DNA of 64,000 nucleotides from Agaricus subrufescens. Taxonomy: Eukaryota; Basidiomycota; Agaricomycetes; Agaricales; Agaricaceae. The first letter of the stretch is position 1, and each line of letters begins with the position of its first letter. The translations under genes and the position numbers were made by a program. The DNA lies in assembly GCA_029945375.1 (NCBI GenBank), contig CM057069.1:558001-622000 (forward strand), written 5' to 3'. This document shows positions 13,201 through 24,297 of this stretch, one piece after another. Below the pieces are notes generated by a model. That model ran no database searches and had not been told where the DNA came from. It was given only the letters and a program-made list of their open reading frames with translations.

Positions 13201-16200
13201 AATGTGCACTTCCCTCAGTCGGTGCTGAAAGGCTCGACGCCTGTTAGTAAGCTCTTCATTGAGCAACGCATCCTCCGAGCTGTCGCTAGCAGGGCTAGGT
13301 GATTTTTCCCGTTCTTTACCCTTGTCCATTGATCCAGGCGTCTCATTTAGCTTGTCAGGCTCCATGGGATCATCTTCTATTGGCAGATCCTGCTTCTTAA
13401 GCGCTTCTTCCTTCTCAAGATGTTGCTGAATGGCGGCTTCAAGCTCCGCTATCAAAACTAAAACTTCTTTCTCGGCCGTTTGTAGAGTCTGTAAAGCGGT
13501 ATGGTAACGGTTTTGATCTCGTGTTCGCTGTTGATATTGAGCTAAGGTACACAAGCCCTGAACCTACAACAATGCTATCAACAATCGTAATATGCAAATT
13601 CAAAGTCGGGCTCACCTTTGCTTTGGCGTCGTCAAGGACCACCCTGAAGTTCTTGTCTTTCATGTCATCAAGGACCGCTTCCATAGACTTGAGCGTGGCC
13701 ACTCTCGACGATTTATCACCTGGTCTTTGCAACTGTCCAACCTACGCGCCACATTAATCTTCCAAAAGTACGAAAAGGACATAATCACGTACTTGAGGAT
13801 GGGTACAGATGGCTCTCAATTTTCGGAGAGAGGCTCTAAGGGATGTAGCGTCTACTTGCCAACCAGCGGAAGCAGCAACTCCCTGCGCATCTAGTCCGAG
13901 TTCGTCTAAGGACAATTGTAACATTTGATCATAAACCTGCTCCGAATCAACAGAAGTTCCACGCAATCAGACAAAAATGCCGACTGACCTCTCTTTCAAC
14001 AGGTCCTAATTCGATACCAACGACATAACGTGTTTGCTGTGGAATTGTAAGTTCGGCTTTGATACCAGCCTTAACAGTTCTGAAAACGTTTAATTCACCG
14101 TTGCTTTATATCGAAGGTACTAAACTCACCTGATTGCATATTTCTGGAAAAAAGCAGCGAAATCGTTGGCATTCCTTGGCTGCAACAGATTTGCCCACAT
14201 GTGCGGAGGACCAATGACGTGGTCAACACGCAGGAATCTGCAACTCATGGTTGAAATGGATAATGCTCAAAGAGAAAATGAATACGAACTTCAAAACGTG
14301 ACTCAAGTCTGACACCCGGGATCGCGCAGGAGTTCCCGATACCGCAAACGAGGCCAGTCTGGGTATTAACGATACCATATCCCTACTAAATGTCAACACC
14401 CCACCCAGACGGACGAACAACGAATGGACTGACTCTGCTTTTCCACCACCAGCCATCTGGACTTCATCCATAATGACCCGCAACCATTCCACCGTAACCA
14501 AAGGACTCCTGGGGCGCTCAATGTTAGCATAAGTCACGTCTTCTCGTCTCGGTCGTCGAAGGGCTGCCCGCGCAATATTGAGGTCCGTTCGAAGAACATT
14601 GTACGTCGTTATAACAACATCGTACTGCTGCACATAGTCGCACCAATCCATCATTGACTCAATCTCCTCTTCGTCTACATCCATTTCAACGTCAGTTGTG
14701 TTTACAACACTGGTCGTCTTATTTTTCTTTTTACGGGGGCCTTCCTTGGTAGTTGGAGCTTTCCTTTTTCTCGTACTGGTCGATGGAAGCGCTTTACCTC
14801 GCTTGAGGAGTTTGAGCACCCGTGCTTTCTCTTCTGCACTCTTTATAATTGGGATAGCGAGTTTAGACCAACCATCATAAACGAGGACATTCAAGGAAGG
14901 GGCGTGAGCGCCGATCTCATCGACCCATTGCGCAGCCAGCGAGGGAGGGGTCACGATCAGTGTCGTCTGATACGCTATATTAGCTGGCGTCACAAAGGGG
15001 TAAAAATCCTACCTTAACAGCTTTGACGTTCAATTCAGACTCTGGATCCCAACGCTCCATAGATGGGTTACGATCTGGAAGTGCCGGGTTGAGCAAGATG
15101 AGGGATATCATTTCTACCGTTTTTCCGAGGCCGGGCTCTTCGGCAAGGATACCACCATAGGCTCCCTCAAGCTCAGGTTTTTCAAGATGAAGTAACTGGC
15201 TGAGACGATTAAAGAAGAATGTATGATTGCCCTCTTCTACTTTGTCCCAGAAGGAGTACTCTGCGCGATTAGCCTTGGATATAATTTCCCCTTGCGACGT
15301 CACCTCTTTCCCCTCGCGTTCGAGTAACCAGGCTAGACTTCGGCGCTGGAATGGCAGTAAATCTGGGACAAGAGCTTCTGGTTGCATGGCGTCCTGGGCT
15401 TTCTGAGATAGAATGGACGAGGCCGGAGTGAGAATGGAATAAAAGTAGGGTATATCGATGTTGTGAGTATCTGTTTGATCGGTAGGTCGGCCATAAAGGA
15501 ACTGATACAGGTGAGATAGACATTCATTTATGAAAGCAATACGCTTCTTGACAGTTCGTCGCGGCAACGGTGCGAACAATTTTGGAAGGCAGAACGAAAC
15601 CGCCGCCTCAAATTGAATCTCGAAAGGAAGTTCTCCGACATCATAAAAGCCCTCAGGCAGAAAGACGACCCTCAGGTTTCCTTCAATTTCCAGCTTCGAG
15701 ATTTGTTGTAATTCGTGGCAACTTTGAAGAAGAGAGACGTATTCTAGGCCGTTATCAGAAAGTGGCAAGAGCAACCAATTCTGAGAGGCGGGGGTAGCTT
15801 CTTTTAAGTCCCAAACCACGGCCAATTTATGCGTCAAGTTGTTAACGCGAACGAAACCCACATCAACAGTAGTCGGTTCAGTGGAAGCGCGCAGAGCGTC
15901 CAGAATTGTTTCAAGTCCGACAAACAACGGCTGGTCAGGATCATGGATATAACGAATAGTAAAGGTATGTCTCCAGACAGGCAGCCTTTCTTCTCCGGGG
16001 GGACATGGGGGGACGGAAGGTGGCGGAAAGAGGGGGGACGTAAAAGTGTGATTTGACGATCTAACATCTGAGCTGTCCCCATTAGGCATCAGCTTTCGTT
16101 TTTTAGTCGTTTGCGCATCTGTTATGGGTGATCCAGCTCTTTTCTTCCCTTTCTCTTGATCTTCCGGGGAGGAGACCTCTTCCAGGATACGGTTGAAGAG

Positions 16201-16473
16201 ACCTTCCAATTTGCTGAAGATTGGGAAATCCGCTGATCTTCTTTTCCTGCGGTCAGGCCATACGTCCCAGGCGGACAGGTCTGTGGAAACGCAATGTTGG
16301 GAGCATGATATTCGCATTGAATTATGTACGCCGGTGGCTGACTGACGGGGGGGGAATGTCGTGGTGAGAAACGGGCTTAGGATTTGAAATAAATTAATTT
16401 GTATGTCACGGTCAGGTGACATTTTCAGCCGAGTCACTATGAATCCGCGAGGTGGTCTGTGTGGCCAGACCAT
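10289..16473 (-). CDS. SNF2-family helicase with RING finger, SHPRH/Irc20-type E3 ubiquitin ligase
   Basis: A large multi-exon gene. Helicase motif I reads GGILAEEPGLGKTVEMISLIL (near 15130), motif Ia LIVTPPSLAAQW (near 14940), motif II IMDEVQM (near 14470), motif III SGTPA (near 14330), and motif VI AIARIDRLGQTRPTE (near 10820). Between the two helicase lobes sits a long helical linker and a C3HC4 RING built from three exons: CTLCKCEF (near 11870), the 19-nt exon CAHIFCE (11760-11778) and a third exon ending HPCPMC (near 11650). This order, with the RING inserted between the lobes, is that of SHPRH and yeast Irc20, nuclear ATP-dependent translocases that ubiquitinate chromatin or replication targets. 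An N-terminal basic stretch (DRRKRRSADF) may be a nuclear signal. The start is uncertain; in-frame ATGs lie at 16473, 16422 and 16317. Confidence 0.88.
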
Positions 16474-17257
16474 GCGGGCCCGAGCACCCTGATCTAAAAA
16501 TCGGAAGCATTAAAATTTATAGAATTTGAGGGAATATTTTTCGGAAACGCGACAAATTTGATTTACAAGATCGTGGCGAAGCGAGTGCGCCACGGTACGG
16601 TACATCCCGCTAAAGATTCAAGCATGAGTTGTAATTCCAAGCAGGTAGCGTATTGTAAGATAAGCAACAGCAAGATCATCGAGCCAATATTATAAAGCTG
16701 GTTACTGCAAGGAAGCACAACCGTTAGATGGCAGTTAGAAATACTCGGGTCGTTCGCATCGCTTAAGTGCCGAGTGTCGGTAACCGGTAAGATGCCGCAG
16801 ACGAGAGACCTCATGGTTTCAGCTGCAGTCACAGTCAAATGTCCAGCAGCTGGTCTAAGCAGGGCCCAAGCAACCTTGCCGGTGCATTCGGCCATAGAAC
16901 AGAAAATAATAATGAGAAACCCCAGCATCCCAGTTTCAGTACGTGATACCTCCATGAGCTGAAGGGCAGAGCCAGTTAATCGGGCCAAGTGAACCGACTG
17001 GCAGTTGCCGGGTTGACATCTGGTTGACATCAAGCGTATGTCGACTTTAATTGGTACCAATCTCTCGATCGGCGATGCTCCGGTGATGATGTGGAGTCGA
17101 TGGGGAAACAGTCAGGGGCAAGCGTGTTCAGAGCTCGCGCGACGGTTCAAGAAATACATTGGTACACGAACATTTCCAGACGCCAATCTCCCGAGTGGGA
17201 CCTCGCTGCTTGTGGCAGTGGTGCCCTGGCAAGCCCCGCAGCGGAGCGCAGTTGACC

Positions 17258-17265
17258 ATCACGTG
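17258..17265 (+). promoter_or_regulatory. ATCACGTG, Cbf1-type E-box
   Basis: This octamer fits the RTCACRTG consensus bound by Cbf1-class bHLH factors. It lies 90 bp before the BAP31-like start codon. An octamer of this class is expected a few times by chance in 64 kb, so only position supports it. Confidence 0.35.
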
Positions 17266-17280
17266 GCATAACGTGTCATA

Positions 17281-17288
17281 TGACGTCA
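17281..17288 (+). promoter_or_regulatory. TGACGTCA, palindromic CRE/bZIP site
   Basis: A perfect cAMP-response-element palindrome 66 bp before the BAP31-like start codon. ATF/CREB and Hac1-like bZIP factors bind this type of site. Because the downstream gene encodes an ER protein, a link to ER stress control is plausible but inferred. Confidence 0.4.
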
Positions 17289-17354
17289 GCATGAAGGTTC
17301 GAATAAAGACTCAAGAGGCGGTTCAAGCAGTCCCTCTATCCCAGATATCCCGGA

Positions 17355-18283
17355 ATGACGATCTAGTGAGCACCACCACGTTTTCTTTCATGAGTTTATA
17401 CTGAGAGCTCGCCTTAGCTACCTCTTGACCTTCTTGTTACTCGCCGGAGAGGTATGTTTATTGTCTATCGTTCGAAATGCCAGAGCCAGGTTAATTCATT
17501 CTACCAGATGGTGACATTCTGTGTCCTTGTCTCTCCGTTACCATTCGCCGTCCGAAAACGCATTCTGACCGTCCTTACTACATCCTCCATCGTTTCCAGA
17601 ATCGCGTATTGTCTGAAAATCTCATTTATGTACGTCACAAGATTAATTATCTAGCCCTCGTGACTCAGTCGTTTGTCCTTCACAGATTCGTCGGCATTCT
17701 ATTCGCCGATGCACTCCAGCGCATGTATCGTATCACTGCAGAGTCTGAATTAGCGAAATCTACAGCGAACGGAACGATTGACGTTAGGGCGGAGTCGAAT
17801 CTACATGCTCGGAAATTCTAGTATGTTCCCAACCAGCTTTCCTGGTTCATTCCTTTGACACTAGTCCCTTAGCTCTCAGCGCAATGTTTACCTCACTGGT
17901 TTCTGCCTCTTCCTCTCTCTTGTCACAATCCGCACATTTCAAATCATGCGTGAACTCATCCAAACCCAAGAGGAATGTGCTCAACTCAAGAAGAAGGTGA
18001 GTATCATATTCTTCTGCAACCGCATCGTTTCCTAACTCTTTTACTTTAAAAGGCAAACGGCAGTACCCCAGAAGTTAATAAGGAAATTGCTGATCTGAAG
18101 AAAAAGTTGGCAGCACGAGAGTCTGAATATGGTATGTACTTATGAGCCTCGCCGTCTACTGCATCTGAAGCTGCCTCAGATATACTGAAGAAGCAAGCCA
18201 ATCAAAACGCCAAAGAGTACGACCGACTCGCCACCGAATTTAACACGCTCTCTGGTCAGACGTCGGATAAGCGTAAGGATTGA
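17355..18283 (+). CDS. BAP31/Yet-family ER transmembrane protein
   Basis: Seven exons splice to 202 residues: 17355-17365, 17418-17451, 17508-17629, 17686-17820, 17873-17996, 18053-18131, 18180-18283. The first exon is only 11 nt and joins to give MTIYYLLTFLLLAGE, the usual opening of the family, which fixes the start. Three hydrophobic segments follow: LTFLLLAGEMVTFCVLV, ILFADALQ region preceded by CLKISFIF, and VYLTGFCLFLSLVTI. The C-terminal 70 residues (QTQEECAQLKKK, ADLKKKLAARESEY, LKKQANQNAKEYDRL) form a cytosolic coiled coil. BAP31 and yeast Yet1-3 reside in the ER membrane and take part in membrane-protein sorting and inositol-responsive control. A dilysine-like ending (SDKRKD) is not a canonical KKxx retrieval signal. 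The call is firm at family level. Confidence 0.92.
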
Positions 18284-18726
18284 GGTGCCTCTGTCTCCAT
18301 AAGGCTGTTATTTTTGTGTCATATGCCCATTACCTATCGCTTCGAAAGGTTGTCCTTTTGTAGAAACGAATTAAATCTTATCTGCTTGGATACTAAGTGA
18401 CTCTTATAAAGTTAGAAGCTGCCGCGTCCGTCTTGCTTCAGTGGTGTTGTAATGAGCTAACAGCAAATGGTCAACCGTGTGACGGCCATTGTCCTTTGAC
18501 TAAAAATAACGCAATATGCTGCTAGACGTCTAGAATGCTGTTAAGCACGAGCACTGCCCTCTCAACAATAGCTGTTCAGACTACATATATATATGTAGGT
18601 CGGACGGCCTATGCCTGTGGAGAAACGACATCCTTCCAAGGTCTGTCGCTCCCTCATTTCTCCAAGGTTCGAGTGAAGCAAACTGAGTTTCCTCAGCTGT
18701 GCGCTCACTACCTATGAACCGTAGGA
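18284..18726. other. Intergenic: BAP31-like 3' end and upstream of first 7TM gene
   Basis: About 440 bp with no supported gene. It holds the presumed 3' untranslated region of the BAP31-like gene and the promoter of the seven-helix protein gene that starts at 18727. No repeat or strong motif was seen. Confidence 0.5.
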
Positions 18727-19902
18727 ATGACCCCTATAGACAGTCGCGATGGATTTATCAACCAATACATCGGTGTCTGTGTCGGGGCACCTCTATATGG
18801 GGTTTTTGTTGTAACCATACGGGGTTCTATGCGCTTATTCAGAAGGCAGGGTAGAGGCAAATGGTGGACTCATGTCATTTCTGTTTTGCTATTCGTCATG
18901 GTCACCTTGCATATAGTCCTTCTAAATGCTCGATTGGGGATGACTGTGGTGCGTTGTCATATGTGTGGACTCGATCTCGGTGCCAGATGTGATCCTATTC
19001 CATGGTTCGAGCGTGCTCAGGTGAGTTTAATTTGATCTTTTCTTAGGTTGACTTTACTGATGTTAATTATTGAGACGTTCATTGTCGCGTTCTGTACGCT
19101 ATTAACAGAAAGTGCTATGGTAATCTTATCAACTATATTGCATAAGATCGGTTTCTGAGATCAAGTTTTCACAGATCTACCGTTGCTGGCTCATACGTGA
19201 GAGGGAAACGAGCGTGATTATTATACCCTCGCTTCTGTGGTTTTACGGCCTTGCTGTGATGATCTGTACCACAATACTCGACAATCACTCCAAACGCCAT
19301 TCTGGAAGAAACTCGGGAACGGCCCACGTTATGCAAGTATGTTTTTGGATCTTGACTATATTCATGAAAGGATTTACTACTGGTAAGTTCGATTTAATTT
19401 TTTATAGCAATCTGCACAAATCTGAAGGACTGAATTTTCACTTCATAGCATTGATCGTTTATAAACTTTGGCATAAAGCACACGAGCCACTCGATATTAC
19501 ACATATCGATGAAGCAGGTCGCGAGACACGTGCAACACAATTATACAACAGTGTTATCTATGCTTTTATGGAATCGGGATCCATTTGTGTTGTCGCTTCT
19601 GTATTCGTGTGTGTAAGCCTGTTTTATCGGATGGCCTCTGTCCTGGCACCGACTATGGTAAGCCGCTCAGCTCACCGCTAATTAATGGGAGAATATTCAA
19701 TCTGTGATAGATGATAATGGTGTCTGGTATCTCCTTCAACTTAATACCCATTCGCGTGGAACAGTCTACGCAGCGCAAAGACGCTGGTAGAGTGGTCTCT
19801 ACACTGTGTTTCTCACAGTCGGAGAGAACACTAGTATCGTCTCCTCGCAAAGCCTATCTGAGACCCGAGTCGCAACAATCATTACTTGAAAAGGGGCATT
19901 GA
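18727..19902 (+). CDS. Seven-transmembrane protein, Agaricomycete family (copy 1)
   Basis: Five exons (18727-19020, 19075-19119, 19175-19382, 19449-19657, 19711-19902) give 315 residues. About seven hydrophobic helices can be seen, for example GAPLYGVFVVTI, VISVLLFVMVTLHIVLLNA, TFIVAFCTLLTESAM, then the motif IYRCWLI, and the last helix MIMVSGISFNLIPI. The exon pattern, including a 45-nt second exon placed just before YRCWLI, matches the genes at 20591 and 36221. I therefore trust exon 2 even though simpler acceptors give stop codons. Such proteins resemble receptors in topology, but I know of no function; a link to G-protein signalling would be speculation. The cytosolic C-terminal tail is Ser/Arg-rich. 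Confidence 0.8.
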
Positions 19903-20590
19903 TCCCGAAAGCAACCGCAATCAACACGGTCACTTCATTGGTATGTTCCAGGTGTGTTCAGTAACAAGTCGCCAAGGCCAAGAATACTGATGCTCTGAAA
20001 TGATGATATACAGACTGTACCAAATGGTAGTGATTGTGTCATTCGAACGCATGCGTCTTTAATAGGGTTATATTTTCGAACTGTGTACCTCCCCTGTTTC
20101 TTTTTGGCACTTATGTCACCCTGTTAGCCGTTGACAAACTAGAGTTGTACCTTCAATATAGCCATATTACCTCGGTTTTTTGATTAAAAGTGAGAGCGAT
20201 CGTCAATAACAACATAAACACTTATCGTGTGTGATCGAGTGGGGTCGCTGATTAGTGAGCTTAAAAGCTCGACGATAATTCGCTGACCCCGGGCTAATGT
20301 TGAAGCACTTCTTCTAAACTTTATGCGACCCTTCGCTTACGGACAAGTTTGGGAGTGATAAATTAATATCAGTTACCGTTACTGTCCTAAGCTCACGTCA
20401 AGGGCCACAATATGCTGTAATACCTAAGTTCGGCACGGCGAAATTCATGCCGAATTTGCTCTCCATTCAATATAGTTAGCATAAAGTCATCGGTTTCTTA
20501 TATATTACTGTCCGGAAAGTTAGAGACCTGACCCTCTCTTTTGATTCTCACCGTCGGCCTCCTAGTCTCTCTACTTTTCGAGCTTCAACC
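19903..20590. other. Intergenic with small palindrome
   Basis: About 690 bp between two tandem seven-helix genes. No gene is supported. It contains the 50-bp inverted repeat at 20241-20290, and ends in a pyrimidine-rich stretch just before the start codon at 20591, typical of fungal promoters. Confidence 0.5.
20241..20290. repeat. 50-bp imperfect palindrome
   Basis: The outer arms GGGGTC and GACCCC and the inner arms GAGCTT and AAGCTC pair exactly around an AA centre, with a partly pairing segment between them. It could form a hairpin in single-stranded DNA or RNA. It lies between two tandem paralogous membrane protein genes. Confidence 0.55.
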
Positions 20591-21761
20591 ATGGGACTTA
20601 CGCCGGCTGAGTACCAGGTACCAGCGCTCCTGGTTGCATCTATATTTTATGGCTTGAACGTGTACACGTTTGGTTCAAGTCTTCGACAAGTTTGGAAAGG
20701 GAGGGACGACCGGAAACGGGGTCGGGATATCAACTTTCCAATGGCGGCGGTTGTGATCGCACTCTTCGTGTCCTCCACTGCGAGCTTGGCCCTCCAACTT
20801 GTTCATGTCATGCGAGGCTATCATTATTTGGTTGCGTCTCGTCCAGGCGAATACCAGTCGGAGAGAAACAGTATCGACGTTGCAAAGGTTTGTTCTTCGT
20901 TTTCCTTTTTTAGGGTCTCTCAGTTGCTGATATTCTTTTTGTTATATTATTAGATGTCCCTGGTGGTTTTGGTGACGATGATTGCTGACAGCGTTTTGGT
21001 AAGATCTCGGAGGAATGTGATCCCCGGGAACTCTAACACCTGGTGTTCGCGATTTCGCAGCTCTATAGATGTTGGATTATCTGGAATAGGACGTTGCCTG
21101 TTGTAGTCCTGCCGCTGCTCACTTGGTTCGGATGTCTGGGGTCTAGTCTATATGCCGTGCAGTGCCTGTACTTCCGGATTTATGAAGAACCTGAGCCGAT
21201 AGTTCTCGCGAAGGCTTCTCATGCGGGGCTCTTCGCGTTCTGGACTTGCACCATCGTGGAGAACCTTTACTGTACAGGTAGGGTGCTCGAAAAAAGAGCT
21301 GGTAAATCAGACGCTAATGCATAATTTTTTTTAGGAATGATTGTCTGGAGGATTTATTCCGTGCAACAAGGCTGGACGCCGCCGACTATTTGTTCTTTAC
21401 GGGATGTACCGCAACGAGTTCGGTTACGACTTGCCACCCGCATAATCATCGATTCGGCTATGTTGTATTCGGCGGCGTCTGTCAGTGCCTTTATTACGCA
21501 CATCTGTCAGAGTGTCGGAGTTGAGATCACTTGTCTTGCAGTACGTTACTCAAATTGTTCTGGAGCAGTCTCTTATTTTACGGTTAACAGGAAGTTCAAG
21601 TTATAGGCATTGCGTTTAATTTGATACTCATTAGACCTTCGTGTTCGGATCGTGACCACGACCACGAGCTATCTGTTATACAGTATTCTTTTCCGGAGAC
21701 AAGCCGGCTAACGGTTAGTGTGGGGGTAGGAACCATGGACACCTGTGTTGAAGTACCGTAA
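20591..21761 (+). CDS. Seven-transmembrane protein, Agaricomycete family (copy 2)
   Basis: Five exons (20591-20887, 20954-20998, 21061-21277, 21335-21540, 21591-21761) encode 311 residues. Helices include VPALLVASIFYGLNVYTF, MAAVVIALFVSSTASLALQL, MSLVVLVTMIADSVL followed by LYRCWII, VVLPLLTWFGCLGSSLYAV, LFAFWTCTIVENLYCTGMIV and IIDSAMLYSAASVSAFITHI, then a segment EVQVIGIAFNLILIR after the last intron. It is a tandem neighbour of the gene at 18727, and is closer to the copy at 36221, which has GMIVKKIYS-like and VTGIAFNLLLSR segments at equivalent places. Intron number, phase and the 45-nt second exon are the same in all three. Function is unknown. The start ATG sits in an ACCATGG context. 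Confidence 0.83.
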
Positions 21762-22872
21762 ATGCACTTACTCGCTTTAGTATATTTCATTACCAGTTTT
21801 TTAATTACCGCCCTCCTTGAACTGACCCTCCTTTCTCTTGATGTAGGATGTCCCTTTTTGATCACACCTATTTATCCCTTTTGTCTTCATTCTTTGTTTT
21901 CATTCTGCCCCACCCCCCCTTGGTTTCAACTTCCTTGGGTTTACCCCCATGTTGTATAAGATTAAAATCAGGTGCTTTTGGAGGGCCTTATGTTCGGATG
22001 TTTGCGCAGACTTGTAACTCTATGTTTTGATAGAAATCACTAGAAATACTTCCGGTGGCTTGACAAGTGTCCGTAATGGTCTAGGCTCCCGATTGACCTC
22101 CGGGGTAGAGGCTGCCAAGCAGAAGCTGGGTTGCCATGTATATGTAAGGTGTAATTACGGGTTCTCGCTCGCGGCGACATAAATACTGAAGCCCCCATGA
22201 TCAATGATCGTGATCAGGGCGCTTTCCACGATGCGTGTGAACTATAATGTTCCTGTCTGCAATCCATCATTCACCTTTGCCGCTGTCTCGTTGTTAAATA
22301 TGCCATGAGAACGAAAGGCCCGGTGAGAGAACATCTTTCCTTTTCCCTTCAGTAGATTGATCTTATCCGCAGCTAAAAGGAAAGTGGACAGCCCATAGTC
22401 CACAGGCGGGACAGGTGGCCTGGACAATGCTGTGGGTAGGGCTTATCGCCGGGGTTATCAGTACCGAATAAGGCAAGCCACATGACCTGGGTGAGTGGCG
22501 TGGGAGAGTGAAAAATGGGATGACCTGGCAGGTCACAAGGTTTCTGATCACGGCCGTCGTGACTTGCACGCCCCCATATCCCACCTCCCTCCTTGCATTC
22601 TCAGCTGAGCACCGTCTATCGGTCCAATACAGACTTGCTCGTTTCCTCTCCCAGCGCTGCCGTAAGACACATATTGGTTTCTGCATCTCAGTTCAGCGTT
22701 CATCCCCCTGCCATTCTTCCTGTCTAGCTCCTCGTCTTGCCGCCATTGTCTCCCAAATCACCTCCAAACCCACTGTCATCGCATCTTCCGTTGTCTGCCT
22801 CTTTTCTCGATTTCATACGACCCTTTTTGTTCCCCGTAGCGTTGATTTTCTTCCGCTGACGCCGATACTGTA
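21762..22872. other. Intergenic: 3' of 7TM copy 2 and cbf1 promoter
   Basis: About 1.1 kb. The part near 21830-21960 is strongly pyrimidine-rich. The 400 bp before the cbf1 start at 22873 are also C/T-rich and probably hold the promoter and 5' untranslated region. A palindromic patch TGATCA...TGATCA lies near 22200. No gene is supported. Confidence 0.5.
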
Positions 22873-24297
22873 ATGGCACCAACAAACCAGCCTACCCAAG
22901 ATCCTGGCCTTGCGCAACCTCCCAATCCATCGCAAGTGCAAGCCTCGCAGCCTCCACCCGGCGTACCACCTGCAATCCCCTCAGCTTCAGAACTGTCGAA
23001 TGTTCACCTTCCTCCTGGCTTCGATCAGAACCAGATCATGTCCCTCCTTCGCCATCTGCCCAACGTCTTTGGCAAGGTAAGCTTCCCGCTTTCGTTTACC
23101 AGGGGCCGGGTGTTTTCTCCCCCTTGTGTGTCCCGTTCTTCGTGAAGCGGTGTGGATTGCTTTTGTGCTATCGCATCAATTTCGCTAATTAGCTACACGT
23201 GACCGTATATCGTTCGCGACGCCGAGCACGAGCGCATTCGATGCAAGTCACGGGGAGGCGCCCTTTGCTGTTATCCTTATCACCATTTCACCTGACTGTG
23301 CTGACTCTACCTTGTCTCCAGCTCACAGAACATGGCCCGAAAGAGGATGCTGCTCAGGCACTTTCCAACCTCGCTGCCCATCCTGGTTTTCCACCGGCCG
23401 TCCAGGCTGTGCACTATCCACCATCGACTGGTTTGCCGGGCATTAACGACCCCGGACCATCCTCCCATCCACGGGGCCCTCCCAACCTTGGTCAACTGAG
23501 CGCTGTCGCTTTGCAAGCTACACCAGCCGCTGTACAGAGTCGACCAGATGGTTCCCCCACAGATGAACGCACGGCCCAGCAGCTGCAACAGGCCGCTCAG
23601 GCGGTCCAAGCCGTCACCGGTGCTTCACCAAGTGACAAGCCTCCCAGCCCTACGTCACCGGGTGGGAACTCATCCAGTAGCGGTCGCCGAAGGAATCCAG
23701 CTATGGGAAGCGACGAATGGACGAGGCAGAGGAAAGATAACCACGTACGTGTCACATACATTCCTGTTTCTGGCCGCCACTTTTTAGCTAACGGGGTAAC
23801 AACAGAAAGAAGTTGAGCGTCGCCGCCGTGGTAACATCAATGAAGGCATCAATGAACTTGGTCGCATAGTACCGAGCGGGAATGGCGAAAAGGCGAAGGG
23901 CGCGATTCTGGCGCGCTCTGTGCAATACATCCACCACCTGAAGGAGAATGAGGCACGAAATATCGAGAAATGGACTTTGGAGAAGCTTCTTATGGACCAA
24001 GCTATGGGAGACCTCCAAAACCAGTTGGAAGAAGTCAAGCGTATGTGGGAAGAAGAGCGTTCCGCTAGGCAACGCTTGGAGATTGAGCTTGAATCTCTCC
24101 GAAGTAATGCCGCCAACGGTGCGGCATCTGCCCTCCCTTCCTCTACTGGTCAGACAACGAACCTTAAATCATCTGATTTAGGGCTTATCGACCCGGCTAC
24201 CAACAAACGGAAAAGCGAAGAGATCGGTGAACAAACCAATGGCGCTGCGGTCAATGGTGATGCTGACCGAGATGGCAAGCGGCAGCGAACAGATTGA
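22873..24297 (+). CDS. cbf1: bHLH transcription factor Cbf1 (centromere-binding factor 1)
   Basis: Three exons (22873-23076, 23322-23744, 23806-24297) give 372 residues. The N-terminal 200 residues are Pro/Gln/Ala/Ser-rich and probably disordered. The basic helix-loop-helix begins near residue 205: RQRKDNHKEVERRRRGNIN, with H209, E213 and R217 in the H-x3-E-x3-R pattern that reads CACGTG. Helix 2 is KGAILARSVQYIHHLKENE, then EARNIEKWTLEKLL, a stretch almost diagnostic for Cbf1. A leucine-zipper-like coiled coil (LQNQLEEVKRMW onward) and a basic tail (KRQRTD) follow. In yeasts Cbf1 binds RTCACRTG at centromeres and at sulphur-assimilation and respiratory gene promoters. The 245-nt first intron is long for this window and contains GTCACGTG, the factor's own type of site. 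Confidence 0.95.
23196..23203 (-). promoter_or_regulatory. GTCACGTG (reads CACGTGAC on +), Cbf1-type E-box in cbf1 intron 1
   Basis: A full match to RTCACRTG lies within the unusually long first intron of cbf1 itself, raising the possibility of autoregulation. One such octamer can easily occur by chance. Confidence 0.35.

Larger units (their letters stand above)
16474..17354. other. Intergenic region between SHPRH-like and BAP31-like genes
   Basis: The two genes diverge from this region, which therefore carries both promoters. A 165-codon open frame on the minus strand (16563-17060) with two hydrophobic stretches is present, but it shows no known motif and I treat it as probably chance. Candidate control sites ATCACGTG (17258-17265) and TGACGTCA (17281-17288) sit close to the BAP31-like start. 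Confidence 0.45.

Noticed and set aside
16563..17060. 165-codon hydrophobic frame on the minus strand between divergent genes
   Set aside because: No family motif, no splice context, and it overlaps two promoters; most likely chance.
23307..23609. 100-codon minus-strand frame across cbf1 exon 2
   Set aside because: Antisense shadow of the Pro/Ala-rich coding exon.
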